From Halarchaeum acidiphilum MH1-52-1 (GTDB lineage Archaea; Halobacteriota; Halobacteria; Halobacteriales; Halobacteriaceae), in NCBI RefSeq assembly GCF_000474235.1, contig NZ_BATA01000007.1, positions 1 to 52,901 on the forward strand: a stretch of 52,901 nucleotides of DNA, in the 5' to 3' direction. Positions 8,759-16,420 of this stretch are shown here, one piece after another. Under the pieces are notes generated by a model. The model saw nothing but the letters and a program-made list of their open reading frames with translations. It made no database searches and was not told where the DNA came from. How positions within the stretch are numbered: the stretch's first letter is position 1; the number at the start of each line of letters is the position of its first letter. Both the position numbers and the translations under genes were made by a program.

Positions 8759-9525
8759 AGTTGGCTGGCGATTGTCTCGAAGCGGTAATAGTCCGCCGGT
8801 TGCGTCGCGATCCACGCGGCCGCGTCCAACGCGCCCTCCGCGAAGACGTCGCGGGACCCCGCTCGGTGCGTCAGTTCGAGCGCCTCGTGGTTCCCCGCGA
8901 GGAGCACCTCGTGCTCGCCCGTGATGTCGCCCGCGCGCCGGGCGTGGACGCCGATCTCGTCGTCGTCACGGGGCGCCTCGCCCTCGCGGCCGTGGACGCG
9001 CTCGCTCGCCGCGTCCCTCGCCCCCTCGATGCGATCGAGGATCACCTTCGCGGTCCCGGAGGGCGCATCGCGCTTCCCGTCGTGGTGGGTCTCCGTCAGT
9101 TCGACGTCGTACTCCGGGAGGTCCGTCACCGCGCTCTCGACGGCGTCGAGGAGCGCCTGCACGCCGCGCGAGAAGTTCGCGCCGACGAGGATCGGCGCGT
9201 CGATGCTCGCTTCCTCCAGCGCCGCGACGTCGGCCTCGGAGAAGCCGGTGGTGCCGGTGACGAGCGGGACGCCGGACGTCGCGCAGGCGCCCGCGAACGC
9301 CACCGTCGCGTCGGGACCGGTGAAGTCCACGACGGCGTCCGGGCGCTCCTCGTCGAGCAGCGCCTCGAACTCCGCGCTCGGCCGGACGGGCACGCCCTCG
9401 ACGTGCTCGCCCGACGCGTCGCGGTTCACGGCGAACGCGACGTCGATCCCGCGATCGCGCGCGACCGAGAGGACCGTGCGACCCATCCGCCCCGTGGCGC
9501 CCGTGACGGCGACGCGCGGGGTCAT
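8755..9525 (-). CDS. dapB: 4-hydroxy-tetrahydrodipicolinate reductase
   Basis: A 256-residue NAD(P)H-dependent reductase. The Rossmann fingerprint VAVTGATGRMGR is at the N terminus. The central VTGTTGFS and the substrate-binding, catalytic-His segment ETHHDGKRDAPSGTA are characteristic of DapB, as is the C-terminal HRAGSRDVFAEGAL. The ATG at 9525 overlaps the dapA stop (ATGA), and the stop overlaps the dapD GTG. It is the second gene of the lysine operon, acting directly on the DapA product. Confidence 0.95.
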   Translation of the reverse strand: MTPRVAVTGATGRMGRTVLSVARDRGIDVAFAVNRDASGEHVEGVPVRPSAEFEALLDEERPDAVVDFTGPDATVAFAGACATSGVPLVTGTTGFSEADVAALEEASIDAPILVGANFSRGVQALLDAVESAVTDLPEYDVELTETHHDGKRDAPSGTAKVILDRIEGARDAASERVHGREGEAPRDDDEIGVHARRAGDITGEHEVLLAGNHEALELTHRAGSRDVFAEGALDAAAWIATQPADYYRFETIASQL

Positions 9526-10418
9526 CGCTCGCCCTCCAGCGCGGCGTGGATGGCTTCGAGCGTCTCGCGGGTCTCCGGCGTCGCCTGCGAGAGCGGGTCG
9601 CGCAGCGCCGCGGGACCGTACCCCCAGACGTCCATCGCTTCCTTCACCGGGATGGGGTTCGTCTCGTCGAAGAGCGCGCGAAAGAGCGGGCCGAGTTCGT
9701 GATGGCGTTCGCGCGCGAGCGCGTACTCGCCGTCGAGCGCGTCGTCGACGAGCGCGCCCATCCGCTCGGGTTCGACGTTCGCGGCGACGCTGATGACACC
9801 GGTCCCGCCGATGGAGAGGAGCGGGAGCGTCATGCCGTCGTCGCCGGAGAGCACCGAGAACTCCTCCTCCCGCGTGCGTTCGATGACCTCGGAGATGAGA
9901 CCGACGTCGCCGCTCGCGGCCTTATAGCCCACGACGTTCTCGTGTTCGGCGAGCGCGACCGTCGTCTCGACGTCGATCGAGCGGCCGGTCCGCGAGGGGA
10001 CGTTGTAGACGATCTGCGGCAGATCGACGGCGTCCGCGATGCGCCGATAGTGGCGCTCCATCCCCTCGGGTTCGGGCTTGTTGTAGTACGGCGAGATGAG
10101 GAGGAGGGCGTCCGCGCCGGCGTCCGCGGCGCGGCCGGCGAGCGAGACGGCCTCGTGCGTCGAGTTCGATCCCGCGCCAGCGATGACGGGGACGTCGACG
10201 GCGTCGACGACGGTCTCGACGACCTCGACGTGCTCGTCGTGCGTCAGCGTCGCGGACTCGCCGGTCGATCCCGCCGGGACGAGTCCGTCGACGCCCGCGC
10301 CGGCGAGGCGCTTCGCGTCGGCGGCGAGCTGGTCGTGGTCGATGCGCTCAACGTCGTCCTCGAACGGCGTCGTCATCGCGACGAACGTACCGGTCGTCGG
10401 GTGTCGTGTCGTGGGCAT
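9522..10418 (-). CDS. dapA: 4-hydroxy-tetrahydrodipicolinate synthase
   Basis: A 298-residue TIM-barrel aldolase that condenses pyruvate and aspartate semialdehyde, the committed step to lysine. The Schiff-base lysine is Lys166 in VVGYKAASGD. The carboxylate loop GSTGE is at 50-54. Tyr138 and Arg143 are in IVYNVPSRTG, and YYNKP is at 111-115. It is the first gene of the operon; a TATA-like GTTTTAC on the minus strand lies about 34 bases before the ATG. The N terminus MPTTRHPTTGTFVAMTTPF fits the family, so no later start is needed. DapA and NAL-type aldolases look alike, but the operon settles the call. Confidence 0.95.
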   Translation of the reverse strand: MPTTRHPTTGTFVAMTTPFEDDVERIDHDQLAADAKRLAGAGVDGLVPAGSTGESATLTHDEHVEVVETVVDAVDVPVIAGAGSNSTHEAVSLAGRAADAGADALLLISPYYNKPEPEGMERHYRRIADAVDLPQIVYNVPSRTGRSIDVETTVALAEHENVVGYKAASGDVGLISEVIERTREEEFSVLSGDDGMTLPLLSIGGTGVISVAANVEPERMGALVDDALDGEYALARERHHELGPLFRALFDETNPIPVKEAMDVWGYGPAALRDPLSQATPETRETLEAIHAALEGER

Positions 10419-10448
10419 GCGTGTGTAGTGTGTCGTGACTCAGGGGTG

Positions 10449-10455
10449 GTAAAAC
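10449..10455 (-). promoter_or_regulatory. TATA box for the dapABD-lysA-dapFE operon
   Basis: GTTTTAC on the minus strand is centred about 34 bases upstream of the dapA ATG. It is the only AT-rich element in the local spacer and probably drives all six lysine genes. Confidence 0.5.
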
Positions 10456-10496
10456 GGTGCGTCATCGCGTAGCCACGGTGACCCGAGACGGGGACG

Positions 10497-10604
10497 CTAC
10501 GCCCGCAGCGAGTCGGTGCGGCCGCGTTTAGCGACGCGCGAGAAGACGCGAACGCCGTCGCTCGCGACGGTGAGTTCTACCGCACCCCCGCGAGCGACGG
10601 TCAT
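10497..10604 (-). CDS. Possible 35-residue small protein
   Basis: A short frame reading MTVARGGAVELTVASDGVRV and ending in TDSLRA. The N-terminal half alternates polar and hydrophobic residues like a beta hairpin; the C-terminal half is basic. In its favour, ACATATCAC on the minus strand near 10631-10639 lies about 30 bases before the ATG, the spacing seen for real genes in this window, and the product is not the Arg/Pro-rich noise of shadow frames. Against it: very short, no recognised family, and it lies in the dapA/phosphoesterase spacer. It could also be a truncated remnant. Confidence 0.3.
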   Translation of the reverse strand: MTVARGGAVELTVASDGVRVFSRVAKRGRTDSLRA

Positions 10605-10686
10605 ACGCTCACGTAGTGACGTCCACCGTGATATGTCTGTCGCCCGTCCGTGGATTTATGCCTTCGTGGCCGACACGTCCGGAACG

Positions 10687-11328
10687 ATGCTGGTCCTCGG
10701 CGATGCTCACGCGACCGATTCCGCCCGCCGTCGGGCACTCTTCGCGGCCTACCGCGCGGCCGACGAGTCGGTCGCCCTCCAGTGCGGCGACCTCGGCTAC
10801 TACGACCTCCCAGTGTGCACGTACTTCGTCGCGGGCAACAACGAGGACTTCGACGTCGTCGACGCGCTCCGCCACGGCCGCGTCCGCTCCACGGACGTCG
10901 AGAACGCCCGCCTCCTCGCGGGCGACGCCGTCGACGTCGAGGGACTCCGCGTCGCCGGTCTCTCCGGCAACTACGCCCCGACGCAGTACGACAAGCCCCG
11001 ATCCGCGCTCGTCGACGAGCGCCGCCGGCACTTCGTTCGCGAGGACGTCGAGCGCGCGACAGCCCTCGACGACGTCGACGTCCTCCTCACCCACGAGGCG
11101 CCCCACGGCACGCCGGTCTCGGAGGAGTACGACGTCGGCTGTACCCACATCGACGACCTGCTGACGGCGCTCTCGCCCGACCTCTGCCTCGTCGGCCACC
11201 ACCACGAGCACACCGAATCGACGTTCGGCGACACCCGCGTCGTCACCGTCGCGCCCGTCTGGGAGTCCTACTACGCGCTCGATCCCGCGACGCTCGCGCT
11301 CACGCGCCACGAGACCCCCGACGCGTGA
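10687..11328 (+). CDS. Calcineurin-like metallophosphoesterase
   Basis: A 213-residue binuclear metallophosphoesterase. All five family metal motifs are present in order: GDAHATD (Asp6, His8), GDLGYYD, the GNNED motif with the bridging Asn, THEAPHG, and GHHHEH. The natural substrate is unknown; such stand-alone archaeal enzymes can be phosphodiesterases or nucleotidases. The ATG at 10687 (MLVLGDAH) is chosen because the first beta-strand starts there and ATTTATG at about 10654-10660 lies roughly 30 bases upstream. The longer frame upstream includes the promoter. It is transcribed away from dapA. Confidence 0.88.
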   Translation: MLVLGDAHATDSARRRALFAAYRAADESVALQCGDLGYYDLPVCTYFVAGNNEDFDVVDALRHGRVRSTDVENARLLAGDAVDVEGLRVAGLSGNYAPTQYDKPRSALVDERRRHFVREDVERATALDDVDVLLTHEAPHGTPVSEEYDVGCTHIDDLLTALSPDLCLVGHHHEHTESTFGDTRVVTVAPVWESYYALDPATLALTRHETPDA

Positions 11329-11354
11329 CGCGTCCGACGCCCGCGGCGTGACGA

Positions 11355-11417
11355 TTCGCCGCCGGGTCCGCGTCCGGGTCCGCGTCCGCGCGTAGTTCGC
11401 CGCCGGGTCCGCGTCCG
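11355..11417. repeat. 22-base direct repeat upstream of the NYN gene
   Basis: Two identical 22-base copies (11355-11376 and 11396-11417) begin TTCGCCGCCGGGTCC and end GCGTCCG. They are 41 bases apart, with an extra internal GGTCCGCGTCCG after the first copy. The second ends just before the TCTTTACGC box at 11426-11434. It looks like a small slippage-derived duplication. Confidence 0.6.
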
Positions 11418-11468
11418 TGCGTAGCCTCTTTACGCGCGAGCACCGAACTCACGCGACAGATACGACAG

Positions 11469-11966
11469 ATGGCCGAGATCCACCCCGCACAGCGCGTCGC
11501 CGTCCTCGCCGACGCGCAGAACCTCTATCACTCCTCTCACAGCCTCCACTCGCAGAACGTCGATTACGCCGAACTCCTCGACGCCACCGTGGACGGGCGC
11601 GAACTCGTCCGCGCCATCGCCTACGTCATCCGCGCCGACTCCCCGCAGGAGGAGAGCTTCTTCGAAGCGCTCCGCGACATCGGCTTCGAGGCGAAGATCA
11701 AGGACATCAAGACGTTCGGCGACGGGTCGAAGAAGGCCGACTGGGACGTCGGGATCAGTCTCGACGCCGTCACGCTCGCGGAGAAGGTCGATACCGTCGT
11801 TCTCTGCACGGGCGACGGCGACTTCTCGCGGCTCTGTCACCACCTCCGTCACGAGGGCGTCCGCGTCGAGGTGTTCGGGTTCCGCGCGTCCACCGCCGAC
11901 GAGCTGATCGCGGCCGCCGACGACTTCACGGACATGGGCGAGCGGGCCGAGTCGGTGCTGCTCTAG
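11469..11966 (+). CDS. NYN/LabA-like PIN-fold nuclease domain protein
   Basis: A 165-residue protein of the NYN (DUF88, LabA-like) family, a PIN-fold group of probable metal-dependent RNases. The acidic metal-binding positions are visible: an N-terminal Asp in VLADAQNLYH, KKADWDVGISLDAV in the middle, and CTGDGDFSRL, followed by a beta-strand RVEVFGF. The ATG at 11469 is preceded by a TATA-like CTTTACG near 11428-11434, about 35-40 bases away. The stop overlaps by three bases the stop of the convergent two-helix membrane gene. RNA target unknown. Confidence 0.87.
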   Translation: MAEIHPAQRVAVLADAQNLYHSSHSLHSQNVDYAELLDATVDGRELVRAIAYVIRADSPQEESFFEALRDIGFEAKIKDIKTFGDGSKKADWDVGISLDAVTLAEKVDTVVLCTGDGDFSRLCHHLRHEGVRVEVFGFRASTADELIAAADDFTDMGERAESVLL

Positions 11967-12145
11967 ACGGAGCGTCCCTCGACGGACGTCCCGACGAGGA
12001 GCGACCCGACGGCGAGACCGACCGCCGCGACCACGCTGACGCCGAGCGTCATCGGGCTGACGGTCTTCATCGTGAGGGTCGTCCACAGCAGCAACGCCGC
12101 CGCGATCACGAGGATCGGCAGTCCCGCGAGCGTCTTCGTTTCCAT
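11963..12145 (-). CDS. Small two-helix membrane protein
   Basis: A 60-residue hydrophobic protein, METKTLAGLPILVIAAALLL at the start and two predicted transmembrane helices (about 8-23 and 30-52) joined by a short TMKTVSPMT loop. No known domain recognised. The METK start at 12145 is preferred over the upstream ATG at 12172 because CTTATG on the minus strand near 12171-12176 is about 28 bases before it. Its stop codon overlaps that of the convergent NYN gene. Confidence 0.6.
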   Translation of the reverse strand: METKTLAGLPILVIAAALLLWTTLTMKTVSPMTLGVSVVAAVGLAVGSLLVGTSVEGRSV

Positions 12146-12258
12146 CGTGACCGATTTTTGATCGCCCGGCACATAAGCCCACCTCTCTTCGCCGATCCCG
12201 TCCGCGGGGCGTCACCCGTCCGAAGGGTACATCCCCGCGTCGCGCGGAGAACGGGGCG

Positions 12259-12732
12259 ATGGAGGACGCAGAACGACGGACCCTGCGGACGATCGCCGAC
12301 TACCAGTTCCGCGCGGGCGCCGGCGCGGCGCTGTTCCCCGACGACGAGACGTACGACGTCGATCGCTCGAAGTCCGGGCGGCCCCGGCAGGTCTCCACGC
12401 GCGACGGCGCGCGCCTCGTCTCGCTCGGCACGGACGGGCGCTTCACGCTCGGTCTCGCCGGCGGCGGTCGCCTCCACGCGGCCCTCGCGGCGCCCGCGTG
12501 TCGCGTCGTCGTCGGCGACGAGAGCGAACCGTTCGTCCGCGACGGCAAGAACGTCTTCGCGAAGTTCGTCACCGACGTCGACCCGGAGGGCCGCGCCGGC
12601 GACGAAGTCGTCGTCGTGCACGAGGACGGCCACGTCATCGCCGTCGGCCGCCTCGAACTCGACGCCGAAGCCGTCCGGGACTTCGACACCGGGATGGCAG
12701 TCAAGATCAGAGAGGGGGCCGGAACGCAGTAG
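12259..12732 (+). CDS. PUA-domain RNA-binding protein
   Basis: A 157-residue protein with an N-terminal helical region (MEDAERRTLRTIADYQF) and a C-terminal PUA domain from about 75 on: CRVVVGDESEPFVRDGKNVF, then VDPEGRAGDEVVVVHEDGHVIAVGR. PUA domains bind structured RNA, usually tRNA or rRNA, and this two-part layout resembles the C-terminal PUA-carrying region of archaeal tRNA-guanine transglycosylase and its stand-alone relatives. No catalytic domain is present. GTACATC near 12226-12232 is about 30 bases upstream. It precedes NAC and TrmI, so a role in translation or RNA modification is plausible but inferred. Confidence 0.82.
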   Translation: MEDAERRTLRTIADYQFRAGAGAALFPDDETYDVDRSKSGRPRQVSTRDGARLVSLGTDGRFTLGLAGGGRLHAALAAPACRVVVGDESEPFVRDGKNVFAKFVTDVDPEGRAGDEVVVVHEDGHVIAVGRLELDAEAVRDFDTGMAVKIREGAGTQ

Positions 12733-12815
12733 TCGGTCCCGCGAATCGTCGCGAACGACCCGCAGCGCGCTCGTGACCCGTAGTGTTTTTCCCCCGGGCG
12801 ATCGGAGGAGTTGGT

Positions 12816-13199
12816 ATGTTCGGAGGAGGCGGCGGGATGAACCCCCGGAAGATGCAGCAGATGATGGAGCAGATGGGAATCGACGTCACCGAGATCGACG
12901 CCGAGGAGGTCGTCATCACGACGGCCGACGGGCGCGAACTCGTCTTCTCGGACGCGGACGTCACACAGATGGACGCCCGCGGACAGGAGACCTACCAGAT
13001 CCTCGGCGAACCCGAGGAGCGCGAGGCCACCGCGGCCGTCGAGTCCGGCGGCGAGGCGGCGGACGCCGGGGAACCCGAGATCCCCGACGACGACGTCGAG
13101 ATCGTCGTCCAGCGGACGGGCGCGAGCCCCGAGGAGGCCCGCGCGGCGCTGAAGGGCGCGGACGGCGACCTCGCGACCGCCATCGACACGCTGGAGTGA
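12816..13199 (+). CDS. nac: Nascent polypeptide-associated complex protein
   Basis: A 127-residue archaeal NAC protein, a homodimeric ribosome-associated chaperone near the exit tunnel. Residues 1-20 are the Gly-rich and Met-rich head (FGGGGGMNPRKMQQMMEQMG), about 22-62 the NAC beta-domain (IDVTEIDAEEVVITTADGR), then an acidic linker, and a UBA domain at about 85-127 (VEIVVQRTGASPEEARAAL). A purine-rich ggagga lies at 12804-12809 and a T-run box at 12785-12790 is about 28 bases upstream of the ATG. The final bases form a GTGA overlap with the downstream methyltransferase, so the two are probably translationally coupled. Confidence 0.95.
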   Translation: MFGGGGGMNPRKMQQMMEQMGIDVTEIDAEEVVITTADGRELVFSDADVTQMDARGQETYQILGEPEEREATAAVESGGEAADAGEPEIPDDDVEIVVQRTGASPEEARAALKGADGDLATAIDTLE

Positions 13200-13921
13200 G
13201 GGCGTTCCTCCTCGTTCGCGACGACCGCGAGTTCCTCTGTCACCCCGGCGAGGAACTCCACACCGATCTCGGCGTCGTGGACGTCCCCGAGGATCCCGAC
13301 CGGGGGCAGGTCGTCGAGACGCATCTCGGCGAGGCGTTCACCGTGCGCTCGCTGCGCGGCCCGGATCTCTTCGATCACCTCGAACGGACGGGCGCGCCGA
13401 TGATGCCGAAGGACATCGGCATCGTCGTCGGCGAGACGGGCGCCGCCGCGGACGATCGCGTTCTCGACGCCGGTACGGGAACGGGCGTCCTCGCGGCCTA
13501 CCTCGGGCGCCTCGGCGCGGACGTCCTCACCTTCGAGGCCCGCGCGGAGTTCGCCGACGTCGCCCGCGAGAACATGGTCCTCGCGGGCGTCGAGGACGCC
13601 GTCGAGGTCCGCGCCGGCGACGTCACCGAGGAACTCGACGAACTCGGGTCGTTCGACCTCGTGACGCTCGACACCGCGGACGCCCCGGACGTCGTCGCCC
13701 GCCTCGACGAGCACCTCGTCGCCGGCGGCTACGTCGCCGTCTACTCGCCGTTCGTCGAGAACGCCCGCGCGAGCCACGAGGCCGCCGAGGCGGCCGGTCT
13801 CGCGGACGTCGACACGATCGAGACCATCCAGCGCGCGATGGACTTCGACGAACGCGGCTCGCGCCCCTCGACGCGCGGCGTCGGCCACACGGGGTATCTG
13901 ACGTTCGCGCGCAAGCCGTAG
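13196..13921 (+). CDS. TrmI-type tRNA (adenine-N1)-methyltransferase
   Basis: A 241-residue class I SAM methyltransferase like archaeal TrmI, which makes m1A in the T-loop of tRNA. The N-terminal beta domain (FLLVRDDREFLCHPGEELHT) is followed by PMMPKDIGIVV, the SAM motif VLDAGTGTGVLAAYLG, an acidic strand (LTFEARAEF) and FDLVTLDTADAP. The start is GTG at 13196, overlapping the nac stop; no ATG fits. It is convergent with metG. The family is clear; the exact modified position is inferred. Confidence 0.87.
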   Translation: MRAFLLVRDDREFLCHPGEELHTDLGVVDVPEDPDRGQVVETHLGEAFTVRSLRGPDLFDHLERTGAPMMPKDIGIVVGETGAAADDRVLDAGTGTGVLAAYLGRLGADVLTFEARAEFADVARENMVLAGVEDAVEVRAGDVTEELDELGSFDLVTLDTADAPDVVARLDEHLVAGGYVAVYSPFVENARASHEAAEAAGLADVDTIETIQRAMDFDERGSRPSTRGVGHTGYLTFARKP

Positions 13922-13957
13922 GGCGAAGGCGGGGCGACTCGAAGCGGGAACGAAGCC

Positions 13958-16036
13958 CTACTTGACGCGCGTCCCGGGTTCCGCGTCGCCGTGCGTCGTG
14001 AGGAGGTCCGCGTCCTCGCCCGCGGCGAGCACCATGCCGTTCGATTCGACGCCGAACAGCTCGGCCCGTTCGAGGTTCGCGACGACGATGACCTTCGTTC
14101 CGGGAAGCTCATCGAGGTCGTGGAGCTGCTTGATGCCGGCGACGATCTGGCGGGTCTCGACGCCGATATCGACGGTGAGGCGCGCGAGCTTGTCCGCGCC
14201 CTCGATGCCCTCCGCACCGTCGACGCGCCCGACGCGGAGGTCGAGCGCCTCGAAGTCGTCGAAGCCGACGCGCTCCTCGACGAGCGCTTCGACGTCGGCG
14301 CTCTCGCTCTCGCTCTCGTCTTCGCCGCTCTCCACCGTCTCACCCTCTTCCTCGTCCGCGCTCGCCTCTTCGACGCGCGCTTCGAGCTTCTCGTTGAGTT
14401 CGGCGACGCGCTCGTCGTCGATCTTCTCGAAGAGCGGGCCGTCCGGCTCCGCGAAGGAGTCGGGCGTGGCCTGCAGGCAGTCGCCGACGGTGGCGTCGGC
14501 GGCGCTTCCGTCGGCGTCGAGCTGATCCCACGCCTCCTCGGCCTTCTCGGGCGTGATCGGCTGGAGGAGCACCGCGACGGCCTTCACGAGCTGCACGCAG
14601 TCGCGGATGACGGGCGCGGCCTCATCGGCGTCGAGCTTCCACGGCTCCGCGTTCTGGATGTACTCGTTGCCGTAGCGCGCGAGGGCGACGGCGGTCTCGC
14701 CGGCCGCGCGGACGTCGTAGTCGTTGAGCGCGTCCTCGTAGTCGTCCATCGCCTCCGCGATGCGCGTCTCCGTCTCGTCCGTCAGCTCGGCGTCGGGCGT
14801 GCCGTCGAAGTTGCGCGCGGCGAAGAGGAGCGCGCGGTTGACGAAGTTGCCGACGACGTCCGCGAGCTCGGAGTTGACGCGCTCTTGGAAGCGCTCCCAC
14901 GAGAAGTTGACGTCGCGCTCGAAACCCGCGGCCGTGGCGAGGTAGTAGCGCAGGAGGTCGGGGTGGAAGCCCTCTTGCAGGTATTCGTCCGCCCAGATGG
15001 CGCGATTGCGCGAGGTGGAGAAGGCCTTCCCGTTGAGGTTGACGAAGCCGGTCGCGCAGACGGCGCGCGGCTCGTTGTACTCGGCGGCGCGGAGCATCGA
15101 CGGCCAGAACACCGTGTGGTGCTGGATGATGTCGCGGCCGATGACGTGGACGATCTCCGAGTCGCCGTCCCGCCAGACCTCCTCCCAGTCGTAGGTGTCC
15201 GTGCCGACCCGTTCGCTGTACTGCTTGCTGGAGGCGACGTACTCGATGGGCGCGTCCACCCAGACGTAGAGGACGAGGTCGTCCTCCCCGTCACCCGGGT
15301 AGTCGATCCCCCAGTCCATGTCGCGGGTGATGCAGAGGTCCTGTAGGTCGCCCTCGATCCACTCGCGGGGTTGGTTCTGGGCGTTGCTCGTCCCCTCCAG
15401 CCGGTTGATGAACCCTTCGAGGTACTCCTGAAACTCGGAGAGCCGGAGGAACTCGTGCTCGCGCTCGCGGTACTCGGCGGGGTTGCCGGTGAGCGTGCTG
15501 ACGGGATCGACGATGTCGCCGGGTTCGAGGTGGCGCTGACACCCCTCGTCGCACTCGTCGCCGCGGGCGTGCTCGCCGCAGTAGGGGCACTCGCCCTCGA
15601 CGTAGCGGTCGGGGAGCCACTGGTCGGCCTCGGGGTCGTAGGCGACTTGGATCTCCTTCTCGTAGACGTGGTCGTTCTCCTCCCACGTCCGCACGAACGC
15701 CTGCGTGAGTTCGACGTTCGTCTCGTCGTGCGTGTGCCCGTAGTTGTCGAAGTCGACGTTGAACCGGGGGAACGTCTCCTCGTACTGCTCGTGGTGGCGC
15801 AGCGCGAACTCCTCGGGACTGACGCCCTCCTGTTCGGCGTTCACGGCGATGGGCGTCCCGTGCATGTCCGAACCGGAGACGAACGCCGTCCGCTGGCCGA
15901 GCGTCCGGAGCGCGCGGCTGAACGCGTCGCCGCTGACGTACGTTCGGAGGTGGCCGACGTGCAGGTCCCCGTTCGCGTACGGGAGCCCGCAGGTCACGAG
16001 CGCGGGGTTGTCCGTGGGGAACTCGTCGTGGGTCAT
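13958..16036 (-). CDS. metG: Methionyl-tRNA synthetase
   Basis: A 692-residue class I synthetase. The HIGH motif appears as HVGH at 26-29. A zinc-knuckle region CPYCGEHARGDECDEGC sits in the connective peptide. The KMSKS loop is KAFSTSRN. An anticodon-binding helical domain follows, then an acidic linker rich in Glu/Ser (about 560-595), and a C-terminal tRNA-binding OB domain (LDLRVGRVDGAEGIEGADKL...NLERAELFGVESNGM). It is a normal haloarchaeal length. The ATG at 16036 is preceded by ATTTAGG on the minus strand near 16060-16066, about 27 bases upstream. It is convergent with the TrmI gene. Confidence 0.97.
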   Translation of the reverse strand: MTHDEFPTDNPALVTCGLPYANGDLHVGHLRTYVSGDAFSRALRTLGQRTAFVSGSDMHGTPIAVNAEQEGVSPEEFALRHHEQYEETFPRFNVDFDNYGHTHDETNVELTQAFVRTWEENDHVYEKEIQVAYDPEADQWLPDRYVEGECPYCGEHARGDECDEGCQRHLEPGDIVDPVSTLTGNPAEYREREHEFLRLSEFQEYLEGFINRLEGTSNAQNQPREWIEGDLQDLCITRDMDWGIDYPGDGEDDLVLYVWVDAPIEYVASSKQYSERVGTDTYDWEEVWRDGDSEIVHVIGRDIIQHHTVFWPSMLRAAEYNEPRAVCATGFVNLNGKAFSTSRNRAIWADEYLQEGFHPDLLRYYLATAAGFERDVNFSWERFQERVNSELADVVGNFVNRALLFAARNFDGTPDAELTDETETRIAEAMDDYEDALNDYDVRAAGETAVALARYGNEYIQNAEPWKLDADEAAPVIRDCVQLVKAVAVLLQPITPEKAEEAWDQLDADGSAADATVGDCLQATPDSFAEPDGPLFEKIDDERVAELNEKLEARVEEASADEEEGETVESGEDESESESADVEALVEERVGFDDFEALDLRVGRVDGAEGIEGADKLARLTVDIGVETRQIVAGIKQLHDLDELPGTKVIVVANLERAELFGVESNGMVLAAGEDADLLTTHGDAEPGTRVK

Positions 16037-16197
16037 ACTTCCATCACCGATCCGTGTCGGCCTAAATCCCGTGGATTCGGTGCCGGCATCGCCGTCGCGG
16101 CCGGCGGTCGAACGAGTGGCTTAGGTATGTCGAGCGCGGCCTTTCGAGGGCACCGGTCGCGCCGCCGTCCGCCGATCCGGCGCTCGGAACGACGCGC

Positions 16198-16204
16198 CTT
16201 TACC
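16198..16204 (+). promoter_or_regulatory. TATA box for the DUF5786 gene
   Basis: CTTTACC lies 24-30 bases before the ATG at 16228. The spacing predicts a leaderless mRNA. Confidence 0.55.
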
Positions 16205-16227
16205 TGTTGCATACCGATACGTTACAC

Positions 16228-16419
16228 ATGGGATTCGGTAGCTACGACGAGTCCGAGCAGGAGAACCAGAACGCGGACACCGACTACGACGACGACGACG
16301 CCGTGAGCGTCCACGAGAACGACCACGACGGGAGCGTTAGCTTCGACACCGGGGCGACGAGCGGCGAACTCGTCGACCGGCTGCAGGACATGAAGGACGA
16401 CGGCGACGACGAGCCGTAG
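16228..16419 (+). CDS. DUF5786 family small acidic protein
   Basis: A 63-residue, extremely acidic protein beginning MGFGSYDESEQENQN, then a run of Asp, then VSVHENDHDGSVSFDTGATS, and a C-terminal helix ELVDRLQDMKDD. The N terminus is the hallmark of the haloarchaeal family I know as DUF5786, function unknown. About 40% of residues are Asp or Glu. The start is fixed by the family N terminus and the TATA box about 28 bases upstream. It converges on the DedA-like gene, ending one base away. Confidence 0.85.
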   Translation: MGFGSYDESEQENQNADTDYDDDDAVSVHENDHDGSVSFDTGATSGELVDRLQDMKDDGDDEP

Positions 16420-16420
16420 C

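Noticed and set aside
16120-16227. Short frame starting ATG at about 16127 after a TTAGG box
   Set aside because: The product is Arg/Pro/Ser noise and it runs through the well-supported DUF5786 promoter. The box-like sequence is probably chance.
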